A DNA stretch of 64,000 nt. Origin: Dactylosporangium sp040605635. Lineage in GTDB: Bacteria > Actinomycetota > Actinomycetes > Mycobacteriales > Micromonosporaceae. Shown piece by piece: positions 9,004-18,961 of this stretch. Location of the stretch: NCBI RefSeq assembly GCF_040605635.1, contig NZ_JBEXDG010000021.1, positions 1 through 64,000 on the forward strand, written 5' to 3'. The first letter of the stretch is position 1. Each line of letters opens with the position of its first letter. The position numbers were made by a program, and so were the translations under genes. The notes under the pieces were generated by a model that was given only the letters and a program-made list of their open reading frames with translations, had not been told where the DNA came from and made no database searches.

Positions 9004-9267
9004 GAGCGGCCGTTCCCCTCGCGCGACGACCTCAACTCATTCGAGCACCTTCCCACCGCTCCCGCATCACCCGCGCCGACCACCCGCCGGTCGATACGCT
9101 CACGGAGCGGGTAGCCACAGAATGTTCGGGTAGTCGTTCCGAAGTGTGGCGATGCGCAGACACCGTCGCAAGGGTCGGACGTCTTTGCTGGTGTCGGAAC
9201 CGGCGCATTCCGGCCCAGGCCGCAATTGGTGTGCCTTGCACTGCCGTAGTCGGCGCGACGTTCGCCC

Positions 9268-10224
9268 CTACCCGGGCAGCGCGGACACTGCCGCTGCCAC
9301 CGCGTCCGGGTGCGAGATGAACGACAGGTGGCGGGCGCCGGGGATGACCGTCGGTGCCGGCGCGCCGATCCGCGTCGCGGCGGTGTACGGCGCCGAATGG
9401 TCGAACACGTCGTCGTTGGCGCCGAACACGACCGCCTTGGGCACCGGTACGTCCGCCAGTTCGGCCACCCGGGACGCCGGCAGGCCCACCAGGCCGGTGA
9501 ACTGCCAGATGGCCCGCTCTGCGCCGGGCACCTCGAACGGGCGCCGCCACTGCCGGACCCCGGCCGCGTCCAGTGGCGGGCAGGATGGCCCGCAGTTGGC
9601 CGAGTAGACGCTGCGGATCAGCCGGTCCGAGTGGATGGCCAACCGCAGCAGCGTGGTGCGGTACGGGTCGACGAGGCCGGATCGCAGCCCACCGAACCTG
9701 GACCCGGCACCGATGTTCAGGGCGTCGCCGTCGAGGAACACCACGCCGCCGACCCGCCGTGGGTTGCGCAGCGTCGCCTCGGCGACAACGGCCGCGCCGG
9801 ACGAGTGCCCGACCAGCACCGGCCGGCCGAGATGCAGCGCATCCAGGAAGCCCAGCAACTGCGCCGCCTGGTGCTGCGCGTCGTACGGCCCGACCCGTTG
9901 GCTGTAGCCCCACCCCGTGAGGTCCAGCGCGTACACCTGGCGGGTCTTCGACAGCGCCCGCCCGAGCGGGTCGAACGTGTCGGCGGACTCGGCGAAGCCG
10001 TGGACGAGCACGATCGGCGGGCCGGGTCCGTCCCACTGCCGGTACCGGGTGCGGATCCCGTCGGCGGTGACGAACCGCAGCCCTGCCGGGGCGCTGGCCC
10101 GACCCGCGGTGGCCGCGTTGTATCCGAACGAGAACACCGTGACCAGCACGAACCCGGCCAACACGGTGATACCGACCCGGCGCAGCCACCGCGGCGCGCG
10201 GGCGGCGCGGCCGAGACGCGTCAC
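9268..10224 (-). CDS. Membrane-anchored alpha/beta hydrolase
   Basis: An alpha/beta hydrolase of about 318 residues with one N-terminal membrane segment (VGITVLAGFVLVTVFSFGY) after a basic stretch, so the catalytic domain should lie outside the membrane. The oxyanion motif is VLVHGFAESAD, the nucleophile elbow GHSSGA supplies the Ser, and the catalytic His is in GARHLSF near the C-terminus; the acid is probably in GANDDVFDH. Start at GTG 10224 is preferred because it gives a normal signal anchor; GTG 10269 is the alternative. Substrate unknown. It diverges from the GT39 operon. Confidence 0.82.
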   Translation of the reverse strand: MTRLGRAARAPRWLRRVGITVLAGFVLVTVFSFGYNAATAGRASAPAGLRFVTADGIRTRYRQWDGPGPPIVLVHGFAESADTFDPLGRALSKTRQVYALDLTGWGYSQRVGPYDAQHQAAQLLGFLDALHLGRPVLVGHSSGAAVVAEATLRNPRRVGGVVFLDGDALNIGAGSRFGGLRSGLVDPYRTTLLRLAIHSDRLIRSVYSANCGPSCPPLDAAGVRQWRRPFEVPGAERAIWQFTGLVGLPASRVAELADVPVPKAVVFGANDDVFDHSAPYTAATRIGAPAPTVIPGARHLSFISHPDAVAAAVSALPG

Positions 10225-10556
10225 TCCCCCAGTCTGCCAGGACCCATGGATCGCAACGTGGCCACGCACGCGGTGTCAGCCCCAGCGACGAGTCACGCTG
10301 CATCACGTCGATCCCGAAGTGGCGCCGTGCAGCGAGTGGCATGCGGTGAGCCCGCCTGTTCGCCGCCCACCGCGAGCCCGAACGGCCCTCACAACGGGAT
10401 CTGCGCGCGGTCACCCGCCTGAACGACCCGTCCGACGGGTACGATGCACCCCGTCCACGCGCCGGATGAGCGCTCCCGGTTGGGCGCGACGTTTCTCACA
10501 ACTGGTACACATTCGACGCCCGTGTGCCTGCCAGGGGCCGGAGCTACCGTTGGGCC

Positions 10557-12524
10557 GTGGCCAGGGCAACGGGGCCAGTTGACGAGGAAAGCACCGCTGG
10601 GTGCCCTCGATGGCTCGTGACCGGGCAGCGGTTGCTGCGTGGCGGGGGAAGCGAGCCGGTGTGGGCTCGTCCTGCGCTGATCGTCCTGTTGCTTGCGACC
10701 GCGGTCCTGTACGGGTGGGGCCTCGGCGCGTCGGGGTGGGCGAATTCGTTCTATGCGGCGGCGGCCCAGGCCGGGTCGGCGAGCTGGAAGGCCTGGTTCT
10801 TCGGGTCGTTCGACGCCTCGAATTTCATCACCGTCGACAAGACGCCGGCCGCACTGTGGGTTTCGGGCCTTTCGGTGCGGATTTTCGGCCTGAGCCCGTT
10901 GAGCGTTCTGGCGCCGCAGGCACTGGAAGGCGTTGCCACGGTGGCGTTGCTGTACTCGGCCGTTCGCCGCTGGTTCGGGGCCCGCGCGGCACTGCTGGCC
11001 GGTGCGGTCCTCGCCGTCACGCCGGTGGCCGCGCTGATGTTCCGGTTCAACAACCCCGACGCGCTACTCACGCTGGTGCTCGTCGCGGGTGCGTACGGGG
11101 TGGTCCGGGCGCTGGAGCATGCGCGCACCGGTTGGCTGGTGCTGGCCGGGGCCTGTGTCGGCCTCGGTTTCCTGACCAAGATGCTGGAGGCGGCGCTGGT
11201 CGTGCCGGCGTTCGCGATCGCCTTTCTGGTCTTCGCGCCGACGCCGGTCCGGCGCCGGATTCGGCAGGTGCTCGTCGCCGGGGCGGCGATGGTGGGCTCG
11301 GCGGCCTGGTGGGTGGCGGTCGTGGAGCTGACACCGGCTCGGTATCGGCCCTACGTCGGAGGATCGAGAGACAACGACGTCCTGCAACTCGCGCTGGGAT
11401 ACAACGGCTTCGGCCGTCTGACCGGGAACGAGACGGCCGGTTTCGGCGCCCCGCGGATCGGTTGGGGAGAGCCCGGTTGGGGGCGCATGTTCAGCGCAGC
11501 GGTGGGTGGTCAGGTCGCTTGGCTGCTGCCTGCGGCGCTGGTGCTGGGCGTCGCCGGCTTCGCCTGGGTCGCCGGGCGGGGCGGGGCGTCGGTACGGGCT
11601 CACCAGCAGCGGGCCGCGTTCGTGCTGTGGGGCATGTGGCTGGTGGTGGCCGCGCTGGTGTTCAGTTTCATGGCGGGGATCTTCCACCCGTACTACACCC
11701 TCGCCTTTGCCCCGGCCGTGGCCGCGCTGGTGGGCATGGGAGCGGACACGCTCTGGCGCCGGCGGAGCGATGCCTGGGCGACGGCGCTGCTCGCGGCCAC
11801 GGTCGCCGGCACCGCGGTCTGGTCGTACGTGCTGCTGGACCGCAGTCCGCGCTTCGAGCCGTGGCTGCGGGGCGCGGTGCTGCTGACCGGACTCCTCGCG
11901 GCGGCGCTGGTGCTGTTCACCCGCCGGCCGGGGACGCTGCGGACGGTCCGCGTCGCCGCTGCGGCCGGCGCCGTGATCGCCGTGCTGGCCGGCCCGGCGG
12001 CGTACAGCCTGCAGACCGCGTCTGTACCGCGATCGGGCGGTGCGGACACCGCAGCCGGGCCCGAGGTGCCCGCGGCGCGGCCCGGGCCCATGCGGGGTGG
12101 CGCGGCGGACGGTTTCGGAGGTGCCACGGGTGCTCGCGGCGGCCGGCCCACATGGTTGGTCATGAACCGGCAGCTCAGGCAGCCCAGCCCGCAGGTCCTC
12201 GCGCTGCTGAAGCGCGACGACGATTCGTACAGGTGGGTCGTCGCGGCGGTCGGCTCCCGGACCGCCGCGACCTACCAGCTGTCCACCGGCCGGCCCGCGA
12301 TGGCCGTCGGCGGCTTCAGCGGCCGTGACCCGACCCCGACCCTCGCGCAGTTCCAGCAGGACGTCGCCGCCAAGGAAATCCACTACTTCGTCGCCGGCGG
12401 CCCGTTCGGCAGCGACTTCGGCACGGCACGTACCGGCGACAGCGCGCAGATCGCCAACTGGATCCAGCGGCGGTACACCGCCACCACCATCGACAGCGTC
12501 ACCATCTACGACCTTTCGGGGTAG
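10557..12524 (+). CDS. GT39-family membrane glycosyltransferase (ArnT/PMT-like)
   Basis: A polytopic protein of about 655 residues. After the first membrane segment the loop FNSFYAAA-like ANSFYAAAAQAG and the acidic/catalytic region SFDASNFITVDKTPAALWV match lipid-linked-sugar glycosyltransferases of family GT39 (PF13231-like). About ten further hydrophobic segments follow, then a long Gly/Pro-rich linker and a soluble extracytoplasmic C-terminal domain of about 150 residues (from LVMNRQLRQPSP). It probably moves a sugar from a polyprenyl-phosphate donor to an envelope acceptor. The start is uncertain: GTG at 10557 or 10524. It is first in an operon with the GT2/GtrA gene 4 bases downstream, which could make the donor. 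Confidence 0.85.
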   Translation: MARATGPVDEESTAGCPRWLVTGQRLLRGGGSEPVWARPALIVLLLATAVLYGWGLGASGWANSFYAAAAQAGSASWKAWFFGSFDASNFITVDKTPAALWVSGLSVRIFGLSPLSVLAPQALEGVATVALLYSAVRRWFGARAALLAGAVLAVTPVAALMFRFNNPDALLTLVLVAGAYGVVRALEHARTGWLVLAGACVGLGFLTKMLEAALVVPAFAIAFLVFAPTPVRRRIRQVLVAGAAMVGSAAWWVAVVELTPARYRPYVGGSRDNDVLQLALGYNGFGRLTGNETAGFGAPRIGWGEPGWGRMFSAAVGGQVAWLLPAALVLGVAGFAWVAGRGGASVRAHQQRAAFVLWGMWLVVAALVFSFMAGIFHPYYTLAFAPAVAALVGMGADTLWRRRSDAWATALLAATVAGTAVWSYVLLDRSPRFEPWLRGAVLLTGLLAAALVLFTRRPGTLRTVRVAAAAGAVIAVLAGPAAYSLQTASVPRSGGADTAAGPEVPAARPGPMRGGAADGFGGATGARGGRPTWLVMNRQLRQPSPQVLALLKRDDDSYRWVVAAVGSRTAATYQLSTGRPAMAVGGFSGRDPTPTLAQFQQDVAAKEIHYFVAGGPFGSDFGTARTGDSAQIANWIQRRYTATTIDSVTIYDLSG

Positions 12525-12528
12525 CACT

Positions 12529-13767
12529 GTGGCCGATGTGCGGATTCCTGGTGCGACATGCCCGGTGCGGACCGACGTTTCGGGTCCCGACGAGCCTGTC
12601 CTCGACCTCGTTGTACCCGTCTACAACGAGGAGACGGATCTGGCGCCGTGCGTGCGGCGCCTGCACGCCAACCTCACCGCGACATTCCCGTACCCCTTCC
12701 GGATCACGGTGGCCGACAACGGCAGCACCGACGGCACGCTCCACGTCGCGCACACCCTGGCAGGGGAACTGCCCGGGATCGGCGTCCTGCACGTCGCGGA
12801 GAAGGGTCGCGGCCGGGCGCTGCGCGCGGCGTGGACGGCGTCGCACGCCCAGGTGCTCGCCTACACGGACGTCGACCTGTCCACCGACCTGGCCGCGTTG
12901 CTGCCACTGGTCGCGCCACTGCTGTCCGGGCACTCCGACGTGTCCATCGGCACCCGCCTGACCGGCGGCGCCCGCGTGGTGCGGGGGGCCAAACGCGAAT
13001 GCATCTCCCGCTGCTACAACCTCATCCTCCACGGCGCGCTGCACGCCGGCTTCTCCGACGCACAGTGCGGCTTCAAAGCGATCCGTAAAGACGTCGCCGA
13101 CAAGGTGCTCCCGCTCATCCAGGACACCGGCTTCTTCTTCGACACCGAACTGCTGATCCTCGCCCAGCGCGCCGGCCTGCGCATCCACGAGGTCCCGGTC
13201 GACTGGGTCGACGACCCGGACACCCGGGTCGACATCCTGGCCACCGCCCTCGCCGACCTCATGGGCATCGCCCGACTCGCCCGCGGGGTGCTCACCGCAA
13301 CGCCGTCCCTCACCGATCTGCGCGCCCAATTCGGCCGCGCACCGCTCCAGCCGGACATCCCAGGCGTACCGGTCGGCATGCCCGGCCAACTGGCGCGGTT
13401 CACGACGGTGGGAGTGCTGAGCACAGCCGCCTATCTCGCCTTGTTCGCGGCGTTACGCCTCACCGCCGGCGCCCAGCTGGCGAACCTCCTCGCGCTGCTC
13501 ATCACTGCGGTTGTCAACACCACCGCCAACCGGCGCCTGACATTCGGCGTCCGCGGGCGGGAACGGGCCGTCCGGCACCAATTCCAGGGCATGCTCATTT
13601 TCACGCTCGGGCTCGCCATGACCAGCGGCGCGCTCGCCGCCCTCAACCGGTTCGACCCGCACCCGACCCGAATCCTGGAAATGGGGGTGCTCGTCGTCGC
13701 CAACCTGAGCGCCACCCTGGTCCGGTTCCTCCTCATGCGCAGCTGGGTCTTCCGCCCAGCCGGCTGA
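12529..13767 (+). CDS. GT2 glycosyltransferase fused to a GtrA-like membrane domain
   Basis: A 412-residue two-domain protein. Residues about 20-250 form a GT2 (DPM1-like) domain: LVVPVYNEE, TVADNGSTDGT, the D-x-D-type YTDVDLSTD, and the CGFKAIRKD segment. Residues about 285-410 hold four membrane helices of the GtrA family. The fusion fits synthesis of a polyprenyl-phosphate sugar together with its movement across the membrane, supplying the upstream GT39 enzyme (inference from neighbourhood). Start GTG 12529, four bases after the GT39 stop, so translation is probably coupled. Well supported apart from the sugar identity. Confidence 0.9.
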   Translation: MADVRIPGATCPVRTDVSGPDEPVLDLVVPVYNEETDLAPCVRRLHANLTATFPYPFRITVADNGSTDGTLHVAHTLAGELPGIGVLHVAEKGRGRALRAAWTASHAQVLAYTDVDLSTDLAALLPLVAPLLSGHSDVSIGTRLTGGARVVRGAKRECISRCYNLILHGALHAGFSDAQCGFKAIRKDVADKVLPLIQDTGFFFDTELLILAQRAGLRIHEVPVDWVDDPDTRVDILATALADLMGIARLARGVLTATPSLTDLRAQFGRAPLQPDIPGVPVGMPGQLARFTTVGVLSTAAYLALFAALRLTAGAQLANLLALLITAVVNTTANRRLTFGVRGRERAVRHQFQGMLIFTLGLAMTSGALAALNRFDPHPTRILEMGVLVVANLSATLVRFLLMRSWVFRPAG

Positions 13768-13774
13768 ACAGGTC

Positions 13775-15106
13775 GTGGTCACGATGTGGTGTACCCGCAA
13801 AACCACCCTCACCGCGACAGTGATCGTGGTGCTCCTGGCCGCCGTCTTCGCCGCGTATGCCGGGCTGTTCGACGACGTGCCGCTGCTCAACCCCACCGTC
13901 GCTCACGCCGTCGAACTGCTCGCCCTGGCCGGCCTGATCGGCTCCTGGATCCGTCGGGACCGGCGATGGCTGCTGCGTACCCTGCCGCTGCTGCTGGCGT
14001 CGGCGACGGCCCTCACCGCGGCGACCGTCGTGCTGCTGCGGCTGACCGAGACGGTCCGCGACCGCTACCCGCCGATGTTCGACCTGTGGTTCGCCGCGAT
14101 CGTGGCAGCCGTCCTCGGCATACCCCTCGCGCTATCGCGCCCCGGGGCCATCCGCCGGATCACCGCCGTCGCCGCAGTCCCGTTGACACTCGCCGGCGGA
14201 CTCCTGTTCGCCAACCAGATCTATGCCGTGTGGCCGAACGTGGGAGACCTTCTCGACCACACCGGCGCACTGAGCGGCGGCAACCTCGAACAGACGCTCC
14301 GCGGCCCGTCGCCGGACGCCCGCGCCGAGGGCGTGCTCGGCGCGTTCGACATGCCGGCCACCGCCTCACACTTCGCGCACCGGCCAGGCTACGTCTACCT
14401 CCCACCCGCCTACTTCACCGCGCCCCGGCCGGACCTGCCCGTCCTGCTCGTCCTCGCCGGCGTGCCCGGCTGGACCAGCCAATGGCCGGAGGCCGGCCAG
14501 GCCGTGACCACCGACGCCACCTACGCCGCCGAGCACCACGGCGTCGCCCCGGTACTCGTCTTCGCCGACCAGAACGGCGCGACGAACCGCGACACCGAAT
14601 GCGTCGACGGCCAAAAGGGCAACGCCGAAACCTTCCTCACCGTCGACATCCCGGCATTCGTCACCGCGACACTGCACCTCGGCCACGACCCCGACACGTG
14701 GGGCGTCGTCGGCTTCTCCGAGGGCGGCACCTGCGCGGCCGATCTCGTGATCGCCCACCCCGACGTCTACCGCCACCTCATCGACCTCGGCGGCGAGCCC
14801 CGGCCCACCCTCCGCAACGCCCAGACGACACTCCAGCTGTACAACGGCTCGGTCACCGACGAGCAAGCCCATGATCCAGCCCGGCTGCTCGCCACGCACC
14901 ACTACGACGGGGTCACCGCATGGTTCGCCGCGGGTGTCGACGATCCCCGAGGCATCGCCACCGCTCGAGAGCTTGCCCGCTCTGCGGCGACCGCCGGCAT
15001 CACGTCACACGAGTTCACCGGAATCGGCGGACACAACTGGCGCTTCGCCAGCACAGCCTTCGCCCGCGTCCTACCACCACTCGGAAGCGATCTCGGCATC
15101 CGGTAA
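13775..15106 (+). CDS. Membrane-anchored esterase of the PF00756 (mycolyltransferase-fold) type
   Basis: A 443-residue protein with four N-terminal hydrophobic segments (about 9-30, 43-60, 70-90, 105-150) and an extracytoplasmic esterase domain from about residue 195. The nucleophile elbow is GFSEGGT; the domain also has the D-x-N region FADQNGATNRDTEC and a C-terminal catalytic His in IGGHNWR. Similar membrane-plus-esterase proteins are common in actinomycetes with unknown substrates. It begins 7 bases after the GT2/GtrA stop, so it belongs to the same envelope glycosylation operon and may acylate or deacylate the product. Start GTG 13775, or ATG 13784. Confidence 0.83.
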   Translation: MVTMWCTRKTTLTATVIVVLLAAVFAAYAGLFDDVPLLNPTVAHAVELLALAGLIGSWIRRDRRWLLRTLPLLLASATALTAATVVLLRLTETVRDRYPPMFDLWFAAIVAAVLGIPLALSRPGAIRRITAVAAVPLTLAGGLLFANQIYAVWPNVGDLLDHTGALSGGNLEQTLRGPSPDARAEGVLGAFDMPATASHFAHRPGYVYLPPAYFTAPRPDLPVLLVLAGVPGWTSQWPEAGQAVTTDATYAAEHHGVAPVLVFADQNGATNRDTECVDGQKGNAETFLTVDIPAFVTATLHLGHDPDTWGVVGFSEGGTCAADLVIAHPDVYRHLIDLGGEPRPTLRNAQTTLQLYNGSVTDEQAHDPARLLATHHYDGVTAWFAAGVDDPRGIATARELARSAATAGITSHEFTGIGGHNWRFASTAFARVLPPLGSDLGIR

Positions 15107-15189
15107 CGATCACGCTGCTGCCCACTCGCGGAGCTCGCTCGGGCCTGCTGTCCGCACGCGTCGGCATGCGTCGGCGAGCGCCAGCCGAC

Positions 15190-16626
15190 CTACCGGTCTG
15201 GAGCCGGCCAGGGGCGGATGACCAGGCTGCCGTCGGGTTCGCCGAGGACGAGCATGGTGTGGCCGGCGTCGGCGTAGACGGCGCAAGCGGTCTGCGGCAA
15301 CAGGTCGCGGGGCTCGACCCCGGTCTCCAGGTCACAGCGGACCGCGATGAGGTCTCCATGCGCGTCGTCCGGGTTCTCGCCGAGGATCAGGGCGGCGGGC
15401 CGGCCCGCCGGGTCAACGAACACCTGCAGCACGTCGGCGCGGGCGAGGACCGGCAGCGGCGCCCGCAGGACGTCGCCGGTGTGCGGGTCCCACTGGTGCA
15501 GCAGGCCGGAGTCGCAGCAGCCGGCCAGGATCTGCCGGCCGTCGGCGCGGATGAGCACGGCCAGGCCGGCGAGGGTCTTCGCGGCGGTACGCCACGGTGC
15601 GCCGATCGGCGTGCCGCCGGCCCCGTCCCAGCGGCGCAGTTCGCCGGTCTCGTCGCCGGAGATGATCGTGACGCCGCCGTCGGGGCTGGTGACGGTGGTG
15701 ATCGCCCGCAACGGCAGGGAGTGGCCGGTCAGGGCCGGGCCGAGGCGTTCGCCGGTCGCCGCGTCCCAGCGGTGCACCCCGCCGTCGTCGCCGGCGCCCG
15801 CCGCCAGGACCCGACCGTCCGGCAGCCGGGCGACCGCCACGTCGTACAGGTCCACCGGGTCGGCACCCGGCGGCAGGACCTCGCCGGTGGTCAGGTCCAG
15901 GCGCTCGAGGCCTTCGTCGGTGGCGGCGAGCAGCAGGGTACGGCCGTCCGGCAGCGCGGCACCCGCCAGCCGCATCGCGCGCACGTACCAGGGACGGTCC
16001 GGGTCGTCGACCCGCGCGCCGGTGCGCGCGTCGACGCAGCGCACCCGGTGACCGGCGAGGGTGGCGAGCAGGATCCGGCCGTCGGCGGCGTGCACGACGG
16101 AGACGTACTGCGCGGGCTGCCCGTGCGGGAACACAGGCTCACCGGACACGGCACCGCTGCGCGCGTCGAACCGGTGGACCGCGCCCTCGGCATCCGCGAC
16201 CAGCACGAGCGGAGCGTCGCCGCCGGTGACGCCGAGGTGCGTGACCCGCGGCCCGGCGAACGGCAGCAGCAGACCGGTCGGACGGGCGCCGGCCGCCAGG
16301 TCCCACACGGATACGGTGTGCCCGTCGACGCACGTCGCGGCGATCGCGCCGGCCGCCGCCAGCAGCGGAGGCGCACCGGCCGCCAGCCCCGGCTCGATCG
16401 GCAGCGGAACCGGCGCGTCCCCGGGCCCGGTCGCAGCCTCCCACCAGTGCGCCTCGCCGCGCCGGCCGACGGATACGACGTACCAGCTCCGCTTGAACGG
16501 CACGGTCAGCAGCGCCCGCACAGGCGACGGGGTCACGGCCGGGATACGCACCCCGCAAGCTTGGCAGAGCCGCCGGACCGGCGACCAGGCAGTGCCTGGC
16601 ACGAGAACCTGGCCGAGGTGCACCAC
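15190..16626 (-). CDS. WD40 repeat beta-propeller protein
   Basis: A protein of about 478 residues built from repeating WD40-type blades: VSVWDLAAGARPTG, HRFDARSGAVSG, VRCVDARTGARV, HRWDAATGERLG, LRRWDGAGGTPIG and LHQWDPHTGDVL, about seven blades of some 45 residues. No kinase, NB-ARC or protease domain is attached, unlike many actinobacterial WD40 proteins, so it is probably a bare scaffold. Start GTG 16626 is uncertain, as the RBS is weak. It lies 51 bases downstream of the sigma factor/partner pair on the same strand and could be co-transcribed. Confidence 0.85.
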   Translation of the reverse strand: MVHLGQVLVPGTAWSPVRRLCQACGVRIPAVTPSPVRALLTVPFKRSWYVVSVGRRGEAHWWEAATGPGDAPVPLPIEPGLAAGAPPLLAAAGAIAATCVDGHTVSVWDLAAGARPTGLLLPFAGPRVTHLGVTGGDAPLVLVADAEGAVHRFDARSGAVSGEPVFPHGQPAQYVSVVHAADGRILLATLAGHRVRCVDARTGARVDDPDRPWYVRAMRLAGAALPDGRTLLLAATDEGLERLDLTTGEVLPPGADPVDLYDVAVARLPDGRVLAAGAGDDGGVHRWDAATGERLGPALTGHSLPLRAITTVTSPDGGVTIISGDETGELRRWDGAGGTPIGAPWRTAAKTLAGLAVLIRADGRQILAGCCDSGLLHQWDPHTGDVLRAPLPVLARADVLQVFVDPAGRPAALILGENPDDAHGDLIAVRCDLETGVEPRDLLPQTACAVYADAGHTMLVLGEPDGSLVIRPWPAPDR

Positions 16627-16677
16627 TTCGCGTCCGGGACAGAACTCTTGATCAGACGCTCACCTGCGTCGTGCATG

Positions 16678-17307
16678 TCACCGCCGGGGCGGGTCCGGGA
16701 TCGCCATGCAGGCCGGCACGGTGCGGACGACTGCGGGGACTGCGATCGTGGTGCGGCCTCCGCGGTCGTCGCGCATGGCGTACCCGAAGGCCAGGGTATC
16801 GGCCGCCGGGATCTTGTCGGGCCGGATCGTGATGACCACGCCTGCGTCCTGGACCTGATAGGAGACCGGATAGCGGTCCAGTTCCGCGGGAGTCGCAGTG
16901 GTGAGAAACGGAAACAGCGGATCGATGTCGAGCGGTGTCCCGCACTGATCGGCTGGGATCATCCGCATGACGACCGTCCGCGCACCGGCCCGCGCGAGTT
17001 CGGCGTTGAGCTTCTTCGTATCCTTCAGGCGAGCGGCGCGGAACGCGACGGCAATCGACCCGTCGGCGTGTTTGTCCACTGTGTACGCCACGGCCGGTTC
17101 GGCGATGAAGAACGCGGTACCGGCGGCGGCCACGGCTGCAGTGGCCACGGCGACGGCGAGCCGGCGACGTCCATGCCGACGGGGCGACGCCTGCGGCGCG
17201 GCGAGGACCCGTTCGAGCAGGGCCCGCGCTTGCGGGTCGCGCGGATCGGCGTCGGTCATCGTGAGGGCGGGGTCGGCCGCGCGTAGGCGGTCCAGGGTGT
17301 GGTTCAT
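16678..17307 (-). CDS. Membrane-anchored partner of the ECF sigma factor (putative anti-sigma)
   Basis: A 209-residue protein starting at ATG 17307, which overlaps the sigma factor stop by four bases (ATGA). A cytoplasmic N-terminal part (MNHTLDRLRAADPAL..., about 50 residues, with no ZAS zinc motif) precedes one membrane helix (LAVAVATAAVAAAGTAFF) and an extracytoplasmic domain of about 130 residues. Genes in this position after SigE-like ECF factors in actinomycetes often encode such proteins (CU044_5270-like). An anti-sigma role is inferred from coupling and topology only. Confidence 0.75.
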   Translation of the reverse strand: MNHTLDRLRAADPALTMTDADPRDPQARALLERVLAAPQASPRRHGRRRLAVAVATAAVAAAGTAFFIAEPAVAYTVDKHADGSIAVAFRAARLKDTKKLNAELARAGARTVVMRMIPADQCGTPLDIDPLFPFLTTATPAELDRYPVSYQVQDAGVVITIRPDKIPAADTLAFGYAMRDDRGGRTTIAVPAVVRTVPACMAIPDPPRR

Positions 17308-17873
17308 GGGCTGGTGCTCCCTTCGGGAACGATGGATGGCCGGGTGCGCCGGGCCGTCGAGGCGTGCTGTTCGTCCGTTGCCAGCAACCGTTGGGCGAAT
17401 CGCCGCCGCGCCCGGTGCAGCCGCACCTTGAGGGCGGTGCGAGTGCAGTGCAGGACGAGTGCCGCCTCGGCCACGTCCAGCCCTTCCCACTCGATCAGCC
17501 GCAGGACCTCCTGGTCGGCCGGGGACAGCTCGGCGAGCACCGCACGGACGCGGATCTGCTCGTCGACCCGCGCGGCATGGTCCGCCACGTGGACGTCGCC
17601 GCCGGCAGCCGCCTTGGCGGTCAGTCGTTCCAGCCGCGTACGCCCTCGCAGCTCGTTGGCGATGACCTGCCGGGCGGTGGCGTAGAGCCAGGCCCGGGCG
17701 TGGTCGGCCGGCAGCTCGCCGAACCGGCGCCAGGCAGTGAGGAACGTGCCGGCGACGATGTCGCCCGCCGCGTCGGCGCCTACCCGACGTGTCGCGAAAC
17801 GCGTCAACTCCGCGTAGTGCGCCTCGAACAGCTCCTCGAAGCGCCTTCTCGCGGCCGCGTCGTCTGGTTCCAT
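17304..17873 (-). CDS. ECF RNA polymerase sigma factor
   Basis: A 189-residue ECF sigma factor. Region 2 covers about residues 10-75 (FEELFEAHYAELTRFATRR, then IVAGTFLTAWRRF, and the core-binding RAWLYATARQVIANELR). Region 4 covers about 110-165 (LSPADQEVLRLIEWEGLDV and a helix-turn-helix ending in VRLHRARRRF). Start ATG 17873 (MEPDDAAARRR). It overlaps the downstream membrane partner by 4 bases, the usual sigma/anti-sigma layout. The ECF group cannot be assigned securely, and no recognisable target promoter was found. Confidence 0.9.
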   Translation of the reverse strand: MEPDDAAARRRFEELFEAHYAELTRFATRRVGADAAGDIVAGTFLTAWRRFGELPADHARAWLYATARQVIANELRGRTRLERLTAKAAAGGDVHVADHAARVDEQIRVRAVLAELSPADQEVLRLIEWEGLDVAEAALVLHCTRTALKVRLHRARRRFAQRLLATDEQHASTARRTRPSIVPEGSTSP

Positions 17874-18146
17874 ACCTGGGAATGTCCACCTGGAGCCGTC
17901 TGGTTACCGGTCATACCGTAACTTCACGCGATCATGGATCCGCTGAGCTCCACCGGCGGCGGTAGCTGACCCATCCTGTTCGCCCGCGCCACATGGACCT
18001 CGCGCCGTCGAACCCGGCCCGGTGCTGCGGGTGACGAGAACTACCGACACCACGTCTCGACGAATAACTCCCTGGTTCCGAATACAAGCACTTCGCCAGT
18101 TGATCAGCGCACCCACAGGTCGGTCGCCAAGCAGCAGCACGACCCG

Positions 18147-18524
18147 CTACAGCAGGTTGGCCACAGCCTGCATCAGTGCAGCGGCCGAGTCCTGCCGCAA
18201 CAGGAACGTCCGGTCGTCCACCGGCTCGGCCAGATACCACGGCACCACAACGGGCAGCTCCACCGCCGTCAGCTCGATGCTCTCGTCGGTACCGTCCGCT
18301 TCAGCGAACCGGTGAATGAAGAGCCCGATCGTCGGCTCGCTGGTCTGGACCACCAGCGGCTCCGAGCGATGCCACCGCTCATACCGGTCGCTACTGTCCC
18401 CGTCGACGCCGTAAGCGGTGCACGCCGCACGCGTGCACCAGTCCGGGTGCTCCTGCAGTACCAACTCGAACTCCCCCTGCCGCGAGATTTGTGGAACGGA
18501 GCGCTCTACCCGACCTGGGAGCAT
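18147..18524 (-). CDS. DUF6907-like small protein
   Basis: A protein of about 125 residues from ATG 18524 (MLPGRVERSV). The longer frame to 18680 adds an unlikely 52-residue N-terminus. The motif EHPDWCTRAACTA followed by RWHRSEPL matches the H-P-x-W-C ... C ... H-R-S pattern of DUF6907 proteins, which are frequent in actinomycetes near XRE regulators. The C-terminal half is strand-rich with an RTFLLRQDSAAALMQAV helix. Function unknown; possibly metal-binding through Cys/His. Confidence 0.6.
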   Translation of the reverse strand: MLPGRVERSVPQISRQGEFELVLQEHPDWCTRAACTAYGVDGDSSDRYERWHRSEPLVVQTSEPTIGLFIHRFAEADGTDESIELTAVELPVVVPWYLAEPVDDRTFLLRQDSAAALMQAVANLL

Positions 18525-18961
18525 TTGCGGTCGCTGGCCCCGAGCAAGCCGAAGCCCCGGCCCATCCCCGCCGCCGCAGATGCCGGCCTGCCGAACCCGA
18601 CAGACAACCGCTGCTCCGTGCTCATCGCCGTCGTCCTCCCATTGGTCAACATCGCCGCAACCACGAAGGCAAGCGGGCATATCTCATCAGCACGCGTCAC
18701 TGCCTAAGCGCGCAAACGATCGAACTTCGCAACCGGCGCCCTAGACTGTTCGCCACTCACAGCCAACGCAGGAGCGGCGAACAGTGCTCCAAGGTGCCAG
18801 CGAATTCCGAACGATTACACGTTCGGATGTCAGCGGCAGCAGTCAACAGACTGTCGCCGATACGCCTGCCAAGGCCACCGCGGCGGCAGGACTATTGCCT
18901 GCCATAAACCTGACCTCTGCCTGCCATTTCCAGACATATCTCTGGGATATCGCACACCGGG

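Noticed and set aside
14920..17286. 788-codon + strand frame
   Set aside because: Lies opposite the WD40 gene and part of the sigma-partner gene, with antisense-type composition.
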